A stretch of DNA of 64,000 nucleotides from Cryptomeria japonica (taxonomy: Eukaryota; Streptophyta; Pinopsida; Cupressales; Cupressaceae). The stretch covers positions 526,306,975-526,370,974 of the forward strand of contig NC_081409.1 in the NCBI RefSeq assembly GCF_030272615.1, given 5' to 3'. A model generated the notes under the pieces. The model was given only the letters and a program-made list of their open reading frames with translations. It was not told where the DNA came from and did not search any database. The position numbers and the translations under genes are program-made. This document shows positions 9,904 through 22,083 of this stretch, piece by piece (the stretch's first letter is position 1; each line of letters starts with the position of its first letter).

Positions 9904-12900
9904 AGATTGTCACATGGAATGTCAGGGGCCTAGGGGCCCCTGACAAATGCCGGATGTTAAAACGACATTTGACAAAAATTGTGAGTGATATAGTAATGAT
10001 TCAAGAAACCAAGTGCAGTATTGTGGAGAGTGACAGGTTTATTAAATCTTGCAGGGATTGGTTGGGTATCTTTGTACCGGCTATTGGAAGAGCAGGGGGC
10101 ATTGGAATATTATGGAATTCAGGTAAGGTAAACATCAGCAAGTTGACTGAAGGGAAGCATTGGATTAGTTGTCATGTACTGGACAGACTCAGGATGATGG
10201 AATTTGAACTATGGAATATATACGGGCCTTCGACATCACAGGAGAAAGTATTGCTATGGGAAGAGATCGAAAGTAGAATAAATGTGAATAAGAATAAGAA
10301 AATTATAATTGGTGGAGATTTTAATGCAATTATGGACTTGGAGGAGAAGCAAGGAGGTAATAAAAAAATAACCAGGGATATATTAGAATTCGGGAGTTTT
10401 TTACAAAGGATCGAGGTGGTTGATTGCAAATCGTCAAATGGATGGTTTACATGGAATAAGAGAAGACAAGGTTTGGATTATATTGCTGAAAGATTAGATA
10501 GGTTCTTAAAAGGATCTTTCTGGGAGGAAGCAAATGTTGCAACAATAGTTAAAACATTGCCGTATAGTATCTTTGATCATTTCCCGGTTCAATTAGAAAT
10601 TGGTAATGAAATCCAGACTAGTAGTGGTTACTTCAAGTTTCAAAATATGTGGTGGTGCGATGAGAATCTGGTAAAAAACCTGAAGAATTGGTGGGAACAA
10701 TGCAAGGATATTAAAGGTACGCCTAGTTACTGTTTGACAAAATTTTTTTTTTTATAAAAAACCAGTTAAAAATATGGAATAGGGAGGTTTTTAAAAACAT
10801 TTTCTCAGAAAAGGAAAAAGTGGAAAAGCAATTAGAAATATTAAATCTTAAAATTTTAAAGAATGGAATGGAGCACGATGACTATCAAAAAGAAAAGAAA
10901 TTGAAGGCTGAACTCGCTGAGTTATTAACTAGAGAAGAAATCTATTGGAAAGATAAGTCCAGGGAGACATGGATAAAAGAAGGTGATAAAAACACAAAAT
11001 TCTTTCATGCTTCAGTCAAGCCAAGAAGGGCACAAAATTCAATCCAGGAGATAAAAAATGTAGAAGGGGTGTCATGTACTGATAGGGACAGCATAGGGAA
11101 AGCAGCAGAGGAATATTTCAAGAAAATTCTGAATGACACTAAGGATAGGTTGAATATGGAATCCGGGATGATGATTGACGCGGTGCCAAGAATGATTTCA
11201 GAGGAAGATAACCGGATGTTGCTGGAACCCTTCTCGGAGGAGGAAATTAGGAAGGCTGTATTCGAACTCCATCCTAATAAAGCTCCTGGACCCGATGGAA
11301 TGACTGCAAGATTTTATCAGAATTGTTGGGAGTTCATTAAACCAGATTTAAAAGAGGTATTAGAACATGTTAGGAAGAATGGGAAATTTGTAAAAGAAAT
11401 CAATAATACGGTTCTGGTTGTGATTCCTAAAAGGAAAAATCCCACATCATTTGAGGAATACAGACCAATTGCATTATGCAACTCCATTTATAAAATAATA
11501 ACAAAGACTTTAGCAAACAGACTGAAAGCTGTTTTACCAAAATTGATTTCAATCGAACAAAATGGGTTTACTCCAGGAAGAGAAATAATTGACAGCATCA
11601 TTCTTACAACGGAAACTGTACATTCAATCATTCAGGACAAAAAGAATGCAATGATGATTAAATTAGACATTTCTAAGGCATACGACAAAGTCAGATGGGA
11701 ATTTCTGATTGAGGTAATGCAAAGAATGGGATTTTCACAAAAATGGATAGAGATTATTAAAGCATGTATAAGTACTCCACATTATTCTGTGGCGATAAAT
11801 GGATCTGTATTTGGTTTCTTTGGAAGCCTGAACGGACTGCGACAGGGGGACCCAATTTCTCCATTCCTGTTCGTTATCATGGCAGAGGCATTAAGTCAGA
11901 ATATAGCTAAGCTGAGAGAGAATAGGGTATGGAATGGGATCAGAGTACATTCTGAAATACAGGCCATCACACATTCACAGTTTGCTGACAATACAATACT
12001 TTTTGGGGAAGCATCGATTACGGAGGCAGAAGTAATAAAATTGGTTTTAAATAACTATGCTATGGTCTCTGGACAGCACATTAACAGACTAAAAATAGAG
12101 GTGTTTTTCTTCAATACCAGAATGGAAACACAGACCAGGATTACGAAGCTACTCGGATGCACAATTGGATCACTCCCGGCAAAGTATCTAGGTGTACCGC
12201 TGGTGGGGGGGAGTGCCAAGAATGATGTTTGGGAGGATTTGATCACAAAATGCAGGTAGAAGACCGAGACATGGAAACACAAATGGCTTGCTCTGCCTGG
12301 ACATATTTTGTTAATCAAGACAGTATTATCAGCTATGCCAGTTTATGCAATGTCCATATTCAAATTGTCCTACAAGGCAATACGGACACTGGAGAGCTTC
12401 TTCAAAAAGTTTCTATGGGAGGGCACGAAATAGGTAAAAAAAATACCATTGATTGGTTGGGAAACGGCATGCAGGTCACGAGAGGAGGGAGGTGCTGGAC
12501 TTAGGAATCTTGGAATGCAAAATTTGGCCCTTGGAGCAAAGTTAATTTGGAAGGTGTATCGTTCACCTGAGAAATTATGGTGCAAAATTATGCAAAAGAA
12601 ATATCTAGACAACAACGATCCTACTAGAATACTAACTGCTATTGATTATAGGGGAGGGTCGTTGATATGGAAATTTATGAGAGAATGCAGATTTATTATA
12701 ACGGACCATATCTCGTGGAGGATTGGAGATGGGAAAAGTGCCAAGTTCTGGGAGGATTCCTGGGATGGACATGAGAGTATTAGTAAGATTGTTGGGAATA
12801 AGGAATGGATCAGCAAAGCCAAAAACAAATATGGCGAATTGGTAGTGGATTATGTTGAAAGGGATGCACAGGTGATGGGAAAATATAAATGGAAAAATAT

Positions 12901-14158
12901 ACAATTGGAATCTATTGACAATAATGATCTAAGGATACTTATGGGTATCTTGGAATGCAGAAAAATAACTTTAAGAGACAGGAGAGATGAGATAATTTGG
13001 TGTGCAGCTAAGTCTGGAGAATATTCAGTAAAGCTGGGCTACCAAATTCAGGAGATTGCAAGAACGAAAAAAGATTGGCCACATAAGTTATGCTGGCATA
13101 AACTAGTTGCACCAAGAGCGGGTGCTTTCTTATGGACTGCTCTACATGAGAGAGTGCTGACTGGTGAAAGATTGAAATTATATGGAATACAAGGTCCTAG
13201 CATATGCACATTATGTTGGCAAAATGAGGAATCATTAAACCATCTACTGCTCGATTGTCCTTATGCTAGACAATGCTGGAATTGGACAAACAAGAATCTT
13301 GGATGGGAATGTGCCAGCGATATCAACTTAAAAAATTGGATTACTGGCTGGCCGTTATTGTACCAAAAGTCTTTATGGGGATCATTATGGATAATCGCGC
13401 CTTCAATGGTGATTTGGCAGATTTGGAAGGAAAGAAATAGGAGATTATTCGAAGGAAAGGAAAACACTGTGGAAAAAATTATTGAAAAAATCCAAAACAG
13501 TATATGCGAAGTGGCGAACGCTATGGCATACAGTAGAAAAATTGAATATATAAGTGAATGGGATAAGAAAGTGCAAATGGAATGGAAACGATTAATCCCA
13601 CCAAAGATAAATGTGATATCAAAGAAGGTAAGGAGGACAAATGTGGTCTGGGAGCCACCATCGAAAGGATGGGTAAAACTAAACTTTGATGGGGCTGCAA
13701 AAGGCAATCCTGGGCTAGCTGGATATGGAGGTATAATAAGGAATGATGAAGGATGTATATTGGGATGTATCGCAGGTAATCTGGGCATTGCAACTAACAA
13801 TGAGGCTGAAGCTTGGGCGATGGCAAGGGGAATTAAATTGTGTGTGGAACAGGGGTATAATATGGTGGAAGTGGAAGGTGATTCACAAATAATCATCAAT
13901 GCAGTTATGCAACAAAACATACCCAACTAGAAATTGCAACAGTATCTGGACGACATAAGACAAAATTTGATGCAGATACAACAGTATAAAATTGGTCATG
14001 TATACAGAGAAGCGAACAAAGCAGTAGACTGGCTAGCAAATATGGGGGTAATTGCGGTTAGGGAGACCGAGTTAATTCAATTAGATGGTTGGAGTGATGA
14101 TATTATCGAAATTGCTAAGAAGGATTTCGTGATTGGAAAAAAGAAAGGAATCGGATAG
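9900..14158 (+). pseudogene. LINE-2 ORF2: endonuclease, reverse transcriptase, RNase H (broken)
   Basis: The endonuclease (9900 to about 10640) shows TWNVRGLG, QETKC, GGDFNAIMD and FDHFP (usual SDH). The frame shifts in a T run at about 10742-10752. The reverse transcriptase (about 11260-12240) shows NKAPGPDGMT, LRQGDPISP and FADN, where the second catalytic Asp of the FADD box is Asn. A zf-RVT domain (about 13020-13290, with CTLCWQNEESLNHLLLDC) and an RNase H (about 13675-14040; NFDGAAKGNPG, NNEAEAWA, EGDSQ, YREAN) follow. In-frame TAGs lie at 12257, 12431 and 13928; all other codons across these joints are in one frame. The element cannot mobilise itself. Confidence 0.92.
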
Positions 14159-14309
14159 GCTTGGTTAAGGGGTATGGGTCTGGCAGGACTGAAAAGAATG
14201 TTTAAGGAAATCCAAGGAAGATCGAAAAAACATAAGGAGGATTGACCAAATCGGATAGGTACAGAGTAAAGCATATCGAGAATGGTAACTTGCAGACCTA
14301 GTACCCGTT

Positions 14310-15014
14310 ATGGGAAAGTCGGATGGTTCGGATAAACATTGGACCGATGGTTACAGAAAGGTAAGTGCTATAAATAAAACTGAGTGGTTGGAGAATGAAC
14401 ATGTTAGTCGAGCAGAAATGGTGCACCGATTTGGGCTTAGCTGTATGTGCTATGAGGAAACCAGCCGTGTGCAATGCAGAAGGCTATTTAACACCGATGA
14501 ACTAACGCACAGAGCGGTTTGGAGAATAGTAAATGAGGTATTGGGAGGGGATCGGCACTGGTGTGATGGATTTGTGTATGAAGCGGTGCTTTGTTTACTA
14601 ATCGACATTATCGGCTCTAAGGAGGCATGTGTGCAGAGGATTGGCGGTTTTGTCCGTGCATGCGATGGGCCAGCGGTAGCAAACGCAATGTTGGAAGTGG
14701 ATACGGACTACTGGGCCAGTGTAATGGGGTTATATTTTAACAGCGCAAATTACATTTCCTCAGACTCGGAGGAAAAGGATGAATCAGTGGACGAAAGGGA
14801 AGAAAGGAGGCGCGATAACGAGGCGAAGGACAAGAAGAGGTCTTTCATTATGGAAGCCTGGGAAGTATTCAGAATAGGTGTTCGAAATGGTGATTTGGGA
14901 CCATTTAGAAGACTCCTCAGATCTGATGATAATTGGCTATCTGCTGCTGCTGCTGTCCGGGTGGTGGGAATTGGAGAAAACATGACCACCATTGTGAATT
15001 ATCTGGGTTTTTAG
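14310..15014 (+). CDS. LINE-2 ORF3: 234-aa protein of unknown function
   Basis: An uninterrupted ATG-to-TAG frame lies between ORF2 and the LINE poly(A). The protein starts MGKSDGSDKHW and has a Cys-containing globular N-terminal half (FGLSCMCYEE; WCDGFVYEAVLCLLIDIIG). A highly charged linker follows (SSDSEEKDESVDEREERR, about residues 150-170). It ends in an Ala-rich helix (SAAAAVRVVGIGENMTTIV). I recognise no domain. No signal peptide or membrane segment is evident. It is in a different frame from ORF2 and 151 bases after its stop. It is the only intact long ORF of LINE-2, which is odd given the decay of ORF1 and ORF2. It may be a captured gene, a regulatory protein of the element, or a chance survivor. 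Confidence 0.6.
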   Translation: MGKSDGSDKHWTDGYRKVSAINKTEWLENEHVSRAEMVHRFGLSCMCYEETSRVQCRRLFNTDELTHRAVWRIVNEVLGGDRHWCDGFVYEAVLCLLIDIIGSKEACVQRIGGFVRACDGPAVANAMLEVDTDYWASVMGLYFNSANYISSDSEEKDESVDEREERRRDNEAKDKKRSFIMEAWEVFRIGVRNGDLGPFRRLLRSDDNWLSAAAAVRVVGIGENMTTIVNYLGF

Positions 15015-15068
15015 CTGGCATTAGGTTGTTTTGGTTACATGTTATGAGTGATGAAAGAATGTAAGGGA

Positions 15069-15107
15069 GTTATCCCCCTTGGATAACACTTATTAATAAA
15101 AAAAAAA
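15069..15107 (+). other. LINE-2 3' terminal stem-loop and poly(A)
   Basis: GTTATCC (15069-15075) pairs with GGATAAC (15081-15087) around a CCCTT loop. About 10 bases later come AATAAA and a run of ten A. Position and shape match the 3' hairpins that LINE reverse transcriptases use to pick template RNA. Confidence 0.65.
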
Positions 15108-15108
15108 G

Positions 15109-17507
15109 AAAGAGGATTTTCTAAGAATTTTGAAAAGAAATCTAATGTACAAAACTTATTCCTAAATATGTATTACTTTCCTTTATCAAATTTAGATTGG
15201 AGGAAAAATATTGAAGGATTTTCATACAAGTACGTGAATAAAATTCCTTTCTTTACAAACTACATAAAATCTACTACAAAAATTACATGCATGCAAGTAA
15301 AAGAAGAAATGGATCCCCTTTCCACAATTCCTACAAAATACATCATGTGTAAATAATAAAAACCCCATTCCTTTTTCATTTGGAAGAAGACAAGCAAGTA
15401 GACAAGGATGGAACCTAGGTTTGAACAAAGAACTTTTTGAAGGATCTATCTCCAATCTCCCTGCTAGTCTTCTTCAACTCCTTGTAGCTTGATAGAACCA
15501 CCTCAAAAAAAAAGTTTCAAAAAGAAAAATCCTACTACTAACATGAAGAATTCAAGAATGCTTTTCCTCAAAAACAACAACGAACTCCCTTTTTCAAAAA
15601 TCTAGAATTCAATAAATAGGAAAAGAGAGTCATTTCCCACTATAAAAGGAATTAAATGATTTCAGATTCTTTTTCCCAAAATAAACTCCATGCAAAATTA
15701 ATTATTGACAAAGTGGGGGTTACATGCGAGAAATGGAATTTGAAAAGTCTCTTCTAGAAATTTATCAGTTTCTCCTACGACATGTGCTCAATTGATATTT
15801 GAATAAATAAATACTTTTCCAATTAAATTTATATTAATTCTTTTCGCTTTAAAATATTTCAACCATATTAAGTTTATAATTTCTAACTAACATCATTCTT
15901 AAAATTAATAATAATAATGAAAGTAAAAGTAATAATAATAATAATAATAGCAAGTCATATCAAGGTCCAAAAGAGGGTTATGACACTCCTTGCATATGTC
16001 ATCTTTTATAAAGGATATTATCCTAGACTTTCATAAAAATTGTATGGCACTGAAATGATAAAATGAATACGAATATATAAATAATTTTATGATTTTAAAT
16101 ATCTGGCTCACACTATCTAACACAGTCAGGGTGTTGTACCCTCAGGTGTTGTGTAGAGGTTACTCCCTTTGGTGTGATTCATATTGGTCACCTTCTGATG
16201 TAGATTTGGGTGAGTTGGTTAGTTTGCCTTGAGTTATTTTGTGATTTGTGCAAGCATCATTGAAGTTAATTTGATTTTTGGAATTTTGGAATTCTTCTTT
16301 CATCTATTTTTGTTCTATGTGGTGGCATTTGTCATGCTTTATTTCTTGCTGATTTTGTCGGTAATCTTTCATGATTTAATATTGGATTTGATGAGCTTTT
16401 CTTTTTGGAGTTTCTATTGTGTTGTTATTGTCTATAGTGGTCATTTTGTACGTTGAGTTTTTTGGCCCTTGTTTTGTGTTAAGTGTACTCTCTATCATGT
16501 TCACTTAGAACACACTATGGAGAAGTACACTATACTTGACAAACAATTAGATAATGTTGATACAATTGAGTAAATAAAACATATGTATAGGATGAAATAA
16601 ACTGGTAACTTTTGAAGATTTAATGGAATGTTAGATAGAAGAGCATTGGAATTTGAGGAGTTTGTAGTATATGAAATAGTTTAATGCAAAAGGAACTATT
16701 GATTTTATATTTTCAATGAGTGCTTATATATATATATATATATATCATGTATAATTAATAGATTAGAGTGCCTTTGAATTATTTGATTGGTTGAAAGATA
16801 TATCGAATTTTTGTATCAAAGTAGCACAGCGAAAGTGTAGTAGGGACTGGGAAGTTTGAATGTTGTAAATCTTGTTTTCCCTCAGGTTTATAGGATATAA
16901 AATTTCTAAAAATTATGGGTTATTTTGATTTTAATTGGGCTTGAAGGGAGTTTAATGAAGGAAATTTTTCTTATATAGGTGTATGGCATGTCTTCTTCAA
17001 TAACATAAGGATGTACCTATGTGTTAATGATGTGTAAAATATACATATATCTTCTTAATTGCATGTAAATAGATGTTAAAGGAGTGTTACCATGCTTCAA
17101 TGGTGTGAATTATTGTGATTTTTTCTTATAGATGATAACTTGATGACATGAATTATAGTTTTGGTCTTGCAAAATATGGTTAAATAAAGTTCGCTTGAAG
17201 AATTTTTAATGATTTAGCATGCGTATTGCAACTAGTAAGAGTTTTGTAACTTGTTTTATCTCTTGTGTAATGCTTCGACCTTGAATAATTGAAGAAAGGT
17301 AAGGAAATTTGTGTTGTTATTATCTTACTTATGTTTGAATTAAGATGTTTTAATGACTAATGAATCCTTTAGTGAGGAGATTATGTATATTGTTTGTAAA
17401 TGCTCTATGAGAAAGATATAATTTGGTTGTGTTCAGAACAAGATTTAGATTAATGTGTGTGTGCATCTTCACCTTAAGCTTGCAAATTTTGGGAGTAAGT
17501 TGATTTT
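15109..17507. other. Gene-free stretch with AAT microsatellite
   Basis: No convincing coding region. There are AAT repeats at about 15904-15950 and a short TA run at about 16726-16745. The right part (about 16080-17507) could be the 3' untranslated part of a gypsy element because a purine tract and LTR-like start follow it. Confidence 0.5.
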
Positions 17508-18360
17508 TAGGGGGGGAGGATGTAGTGCCCCTCCCTAACTCATCCTTTATGAGAGGATGTGATAAACACTTTTAGATTTGTGCATGTTCTGACATCTCTT
17601 GTTTCATTCTTATATTGATAGTCTCTTTGACATTAGTGGATTCATTATGATTTATGTGGATGAAGTTATGCTCTGGACTATTATGATGATCAGACTTATG
17701 TGTAGTGATCTAGATGCACTCATTATTCATGTATGGATTATATTGAGGATATGATGGCATTCTATTAGTGTTAACCCCACTTCATGATTGTAATGGATGA
17801 GATGATATTTTTTTTATTGTAACTATCTTACTACCATATTCATGATAAAAACGATGTCATACCACTTATTACGATCATGATATGACGTTGCTATTCTCAA
17901 TCACTTGCTTGATCATTTATGATAAGTATATGTTGTTGTATATGTTGTCTCATGGATATTGGTGGTTGCAGGGTTGCAGGTACTAGACATCCACTCCACC
18001 TGGTCTCATAGGTCTGAGCGTGTCTCTATCCCAATGGAAAGTTGATTGGAGATGGTATAAGTTTCTTTCCTTATACTCTAGGTCTTAGTTGATATCCTAG
18101 TAAGTCTAGTGTCTCAGTTGAGTTGTCTTGTGGTGTCTTGTAACATGTTCTTAGACCCTTGTATCGAGTTGCCTTGTGGTATTGTGAATATTCAATTATT
18201 TAATTAATTAATAATTGATTAATATAGTTTATTAATGCTAAAATTAATTTATCATATAGTTTGGTTATTTAATTAATATTAGAATGATTTATTATTGAGG
18301 TTTAATATTTATTTATATTGGTTTTGATTTATTTAATTGAGATTTGGTTATTATTTATTT
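17508..18360 (+). mobile_element. Possible gypsy polypurine tract and 3' LTR start
   Basis: A G/A tract (TTAGGGGGGGAGGA, 17508-17520) is followed directly by TGTAGTGCCCCTCCC at 17521, a typical gypsy LTR beginning. The LTR end was not found, because later insertions (SINE, solo LTR, Copia A, E) may lie inside it. No pol domain is recognisable upstream. Confidence 0.35.
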
Positions 18361-18370
18361 ATTAATGGAC

Positions 18371-18477
18371 TTTTTTTTTTTTGATCGGTAATTGGCCGAA
18401 GCCTTAATAGCTTTTGATTGGAGCTATGAACCAGTGGGGACACAGTAGGGGGCCCCATCCCCATTACATATCTTTGA

Positions 18478-18521
<44 letters not shown>

Positions 18522-18675
18522 GTTTGATTAGATTGACCCCAAGACCTTCCCCATCCTATGGAAGGCCAAGAGTCACAACTTAGAATTCCATTTCATATGT
18601 CCCTATTGGGAATTGAACTTGGGTCTCCATAGTGAGAACCCAGTGTTTTAACCAGTTAAGCTCAACCCCTTGGAA
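18371..18675 (-). mobile_element. tRNA-derived SINE with target-site duplication
   Basis: Read on the minus strand, the head contains GAGCTTAACTGGTT (18663-18650), like an A box, and AAGTTCAATTCCC (18620-18608), like a B box. These are the internal RNA polymerase III promoter of tRNA-type SINEs. The 3' end on that strand is a run of about 13 A (plus-strand T run, 18371-18383). ATTAATGGAC flanks it on both sides (18361-18370 and 18676-18685), the expected target-site duplication. An (ATT)n microsatellite of about 40 bases (18481-18520) has expanded inside it. Confidence 0.82.
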
Positions 18676-19197
18676 ATTAATGGACATTATATTATTATAT
18701 CCTCTTGTTACTAATTGGGTAAATAAATATTATAGAGTTTACCTACCCTATTATTCTATTGGTTGATTTTGTGAAGGTAAGTAAATAATATTATTTACCT
18801 CGAAACTATGCATGGTAGGTATAAGATATAGTTTTTGGTAACTTTCAGATTGGTTGGAATTTTCTATAGTTTTGGTTTTCAATTTTATTTATGGGCTTTC
18901 TATGTGCGTTGTCGGGGTTAGCTTCTGAATGATCTTTCTGCGGCTTTGGGATTTTCGATTTGCTTGGCTGGTCTTTGATTTTGGATTTGGGAAGCTTGCT
19001 AGAATTAGATTTTTGCTCTTATAAGATTTTGCATTGCCTTAACTCCTATTCTTCCAGGCTGGTGGGGTTTTCTCTTCTTTGCAAATTATATTTTCTAGAA
19101 AAGATTGTATGCTTCGTGAATGAATGAATTTTGTTGTGGGAAAAATACAATTTGGGTATTATTTATTATATTATTATTATACGAAGAGGGAAAAGTG

Positions 19198-19644
19198 AAT
19201 GGATATATATGTATATGTATATGTATACATACATACATACATACATATACATATATATATATACATACATATATATATACACACACACAAATATATATAT
19301 ATAAATACATCGACCCAACAACTACTCACTGTTTACTCACGGTTATATATATATGTATATATATGTGTATATATATGTGTGTATATGTGTATATATATGT
19401 ATATATATGTATATATATGTATATGTGTATACATCTATATATGTGTGTGTGCATATATATATGCATATATATACATACAAACATATATATACACATATAC
19501 ACATATATATACACATATATATACATATATATATATATATGTGTGTATGTGTGTGTGTGTGTGCATGTATGTATATATGTATATGTGTATATATGTGTAT
19601 ATATGTGTGTATATATGTATATATATACATATGTGTGTGTATAT
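19198..19644. repeat. TA/TG/CA microsatellite array, left part
   Basis: Long alternating TATG/TACA/TA repeats, interrupted at about 19310-19342 by unique sequence. Long open frames here encode only Tyr/Ile/His/Cys/Val runs and are artefacts of the repeat. Confidence 0.95.
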
Positions 19645-20903
19645 TGTTAGGATAACTGGTGAACAACTAAGAGGGGGTGGGGGGTGAATCAGTTGTTAAC
19701 AGATTATAACTTTTAATCCATAATACAACCTTAAACAAATCAAATACTAGTAAAGAACATACAGATGCCGGTAGGAAGAGATACCGATAAACAATACAAC
19801 TTAAGAATTAACCAGATAATCAATGCAAAGCAACCATACCACATAACACCATGATTTATACGTGGAAAACCTGGAAAGGGAAAAACCACGATGGGAAGCC
19901 TACCCATAGTCAGATGATACTTCTGTAGAAAGTATGTGTTACAATGAGGGGCTTGCACTTGCAGGAAGGCACACTGCCTAGAGCGTACTGCTCATTACAA
20001 AAAGAGTCTCACTGACTACAAAGAGGCTACAACCATCTCAAGATAAATGGACAACAATCCAATAGAGTGAATTGCTAGAAATAGAATCTACCATGCCTAA
20101 TTACAGTCCCAGTTAAGCTCAGTGTCGGAGGACTAAATCCTCTTTTGAATCCAATTTGATCACCAATGATCGACCAACTCCTCTGCTTGAATGATATTAT
20201 AATATTCACACATTACATTCCTTGACCATGACCTTTCCAATAACCATGATACTTTATAAAGAGTTTCTACCTCTTATTTATACAAGCCCTAAGGCCTAAA
20301 CCAATTAGGTCAGCCACCTAAATATATTACAATAAGATCATTACATGATTCCATATTATAATGATATGCCATGTCAGCTTAAGACCAAAACAATAATAAC
20401 AAATCCATAAATCATCTCGAGACATATCGGTAACATGTAGAGTACACATTATCATGATACTGGTCCATAACCTAGATATGTACCAGACCTATTTTGGGTC
20501 CACCATGCCAAAGCAATGTCTTCAAGCAGTTGAAGCATGATCAAAGAACATATTCAGCATCCTAAAATCCATGAAGAAGCTGCACCAATACTAGTTATGC
20601 ATCCTATCACAATTCCTCAATGAAAGCTCTATCGGTAAAGCCTTAAGCCAGTGCCGGTAAGGGTTTACTTGAGTGTATGATAGCATCTGATTACCAAGAC
20701 AATACCAACTAACCAAAAAATTCTCATGGAGCATATAGCACATGAAATCAAATATACTTCACTGATCCAAACATGTCGAAAGTGTCCAACAAATAGTCTC
20801 TTTTGCCGGTAACACTAGATCTTCTACGGTAACCAAAACTTGTCTGTTGGTAACCAACCATAACAGCTAGTGTTGACATCAATGACAAAACATCAATGCA
20901 ACA
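19645..20903 (-). mobile_element. Solo LTR of a Copia-type element, inserted in microsatellite DNA
   Basis: The block starts TGTTAGG and ends CAATGCAACA. Read on the minus strand it begins TGTTGCATTGATG and carries the TTTTGTCATTGATGTCAAC word seen near the start of the other Copia-like LTRs here. It ends with GATTCACCCCCCA...CCTAACA like them. No PBS lies beyond its 3' end, so it is a solo LTR. Flanks do not show a matching 5-base duplication. Confidence 0.7.
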
Positions 20904-20928
20904 CATAATCAATTCATCCATAATGCCT

Positions 20929-21577
20929 ATATATATATATATATATACATATGTACATATATATCTATGTATATATATATATGTACATATGTATATATAT
21001 GTATATATATGTATATGTACATATATGTATATATGTATATATATACATAGATATATATATATGTATATATATACATAGATATATATATGTACATATACAT
21101 ATATATATGTACATATATATATCTATGTATATATATGTACATATATGTACATATATACATATATGTACATATATATATGTACATATATATGTACATATAT
21201 ATATGTACATATATATATATATGTATATATATATATGTATATGTATATATATATGTATATATATACATATGTATGTATATATATATATATACATATGTAT
21301 GTATATATATTTATATACATATATGTATATATACATAAATATATATATACATACATACATACATACATACACAGGAAACACACACACACACAGAGAAAGA
21401 TATATATATATATATATTGTACTTGTACATGTACATGCATATATATACATGTACATGTACATGTATATATATATATAAAATGTACATGTACATGTATATA
21501 TATGCATGTACATGTAGATATACATGTACATGTACATATATATATATATATGTTGTACATGTAGATATACATGTACA

Positions 21578-21608
<31 letters not shown>

Positions 21609-21650
21609 CTTTCTGTGTGTGTGTGTGTGTTGCCTGTGTATGACTACTGA
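20929..21650. repeat. TA/TG/CA microsatellite array, right part, with palindromic core
   Basis: About 700 bases of TA, TATG and TGTACATG repeats. Within it, 21366-21642 is an inverted repeat. The left arm CATACACAGGAAACACAC...GAAAGATATAT faces the right arm ATATCTTTCTGTG...TTGCCTGTGTATG, around many copies of the self-complementary TGTACATGTACA. Protein-like frames here are repeat artefacts. Confidence 0.92.
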
Positions 21651-22083
21651 CAATGTTTCCTATGAGTTGTGAATAACTTATATATCCTTGAAGGTTATGT
21701 CTTATTCAAAATAAAATTGTATCTCGTGGATTTTGAAGTGTTATTGTTGTCCATGTGATTGAAAGAGTCTTATTATTTCTCCTTGTGAGTAGATTATGTA
21801 TTTGAATCTATCAGGAGTTCCATTTTTGAGAATTTTGATGCTTGGGGATAGTTGTATGATGTTGAATTCGCTCTTCTATGGTCTTGATGCATTATTTGCA
21901 TTTTTTTTTTTAACTCTATTTTGGGAGTGTTTATGGGTCCTTTTATGAGTCTATGATCAATTTTGGGCAGTATCGTTACTTTGTTTCTTCTGTTTTGCTA
22001 ATTTTTGGACTCTACCATGGATGTGCCACAGAATGGAATGGATTCACTACAAAATGGGATGGATGCATCATTTTGCACCATGG
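21651..22083. other. Gene-free flank left of Copia A
   Basis: T-rich sequence without coding potential. It ends in CATGG, the left target-site duplication of Copia A. The sequence GCACCATGGATG recurs on both sides of the insertion. Confidence 0.6.

Larger units (their letters stand above)
8700..15108 (+). mobile_element. LINE-2: plant L1-type non-LTR retrotransposon with three ORFs
   Basis: Order on the plus strand: ORF1 (8780-9903), ORF2 overlapping it by ATGA (9900-14158), ORF3 (14310-15014), a stem-loop (15069-15087) and a poly(A) run (15098-15107). The poly(A) directly after ORF3 places ORF3 inside the element. The 5' limit is approximate, and I could not find a convincing target-site duplication. 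It is a different family from LINE-1: the ORF1 and ORF3 sequences are not alike. Coding regions carry two frameshifts and three TAG stops, except ORF3, which is open. Confidence 0.9.

Noticed and set aside
18608-18663. tRNA gene at the SINE head
   Set aside because: The A- and B-box-like words are present but the segment is within a repeat with poly(A) end and target duplication, and I could not fit a full cloverleaf.
19095-21653. Long open frames rich in Tyr, Ile, Cys, His and Val in the microsatellite arrays
   Set aside because: They are translations of TA/TG/CA repeats, open in several frames on both strands at once, with no protein-like composition.
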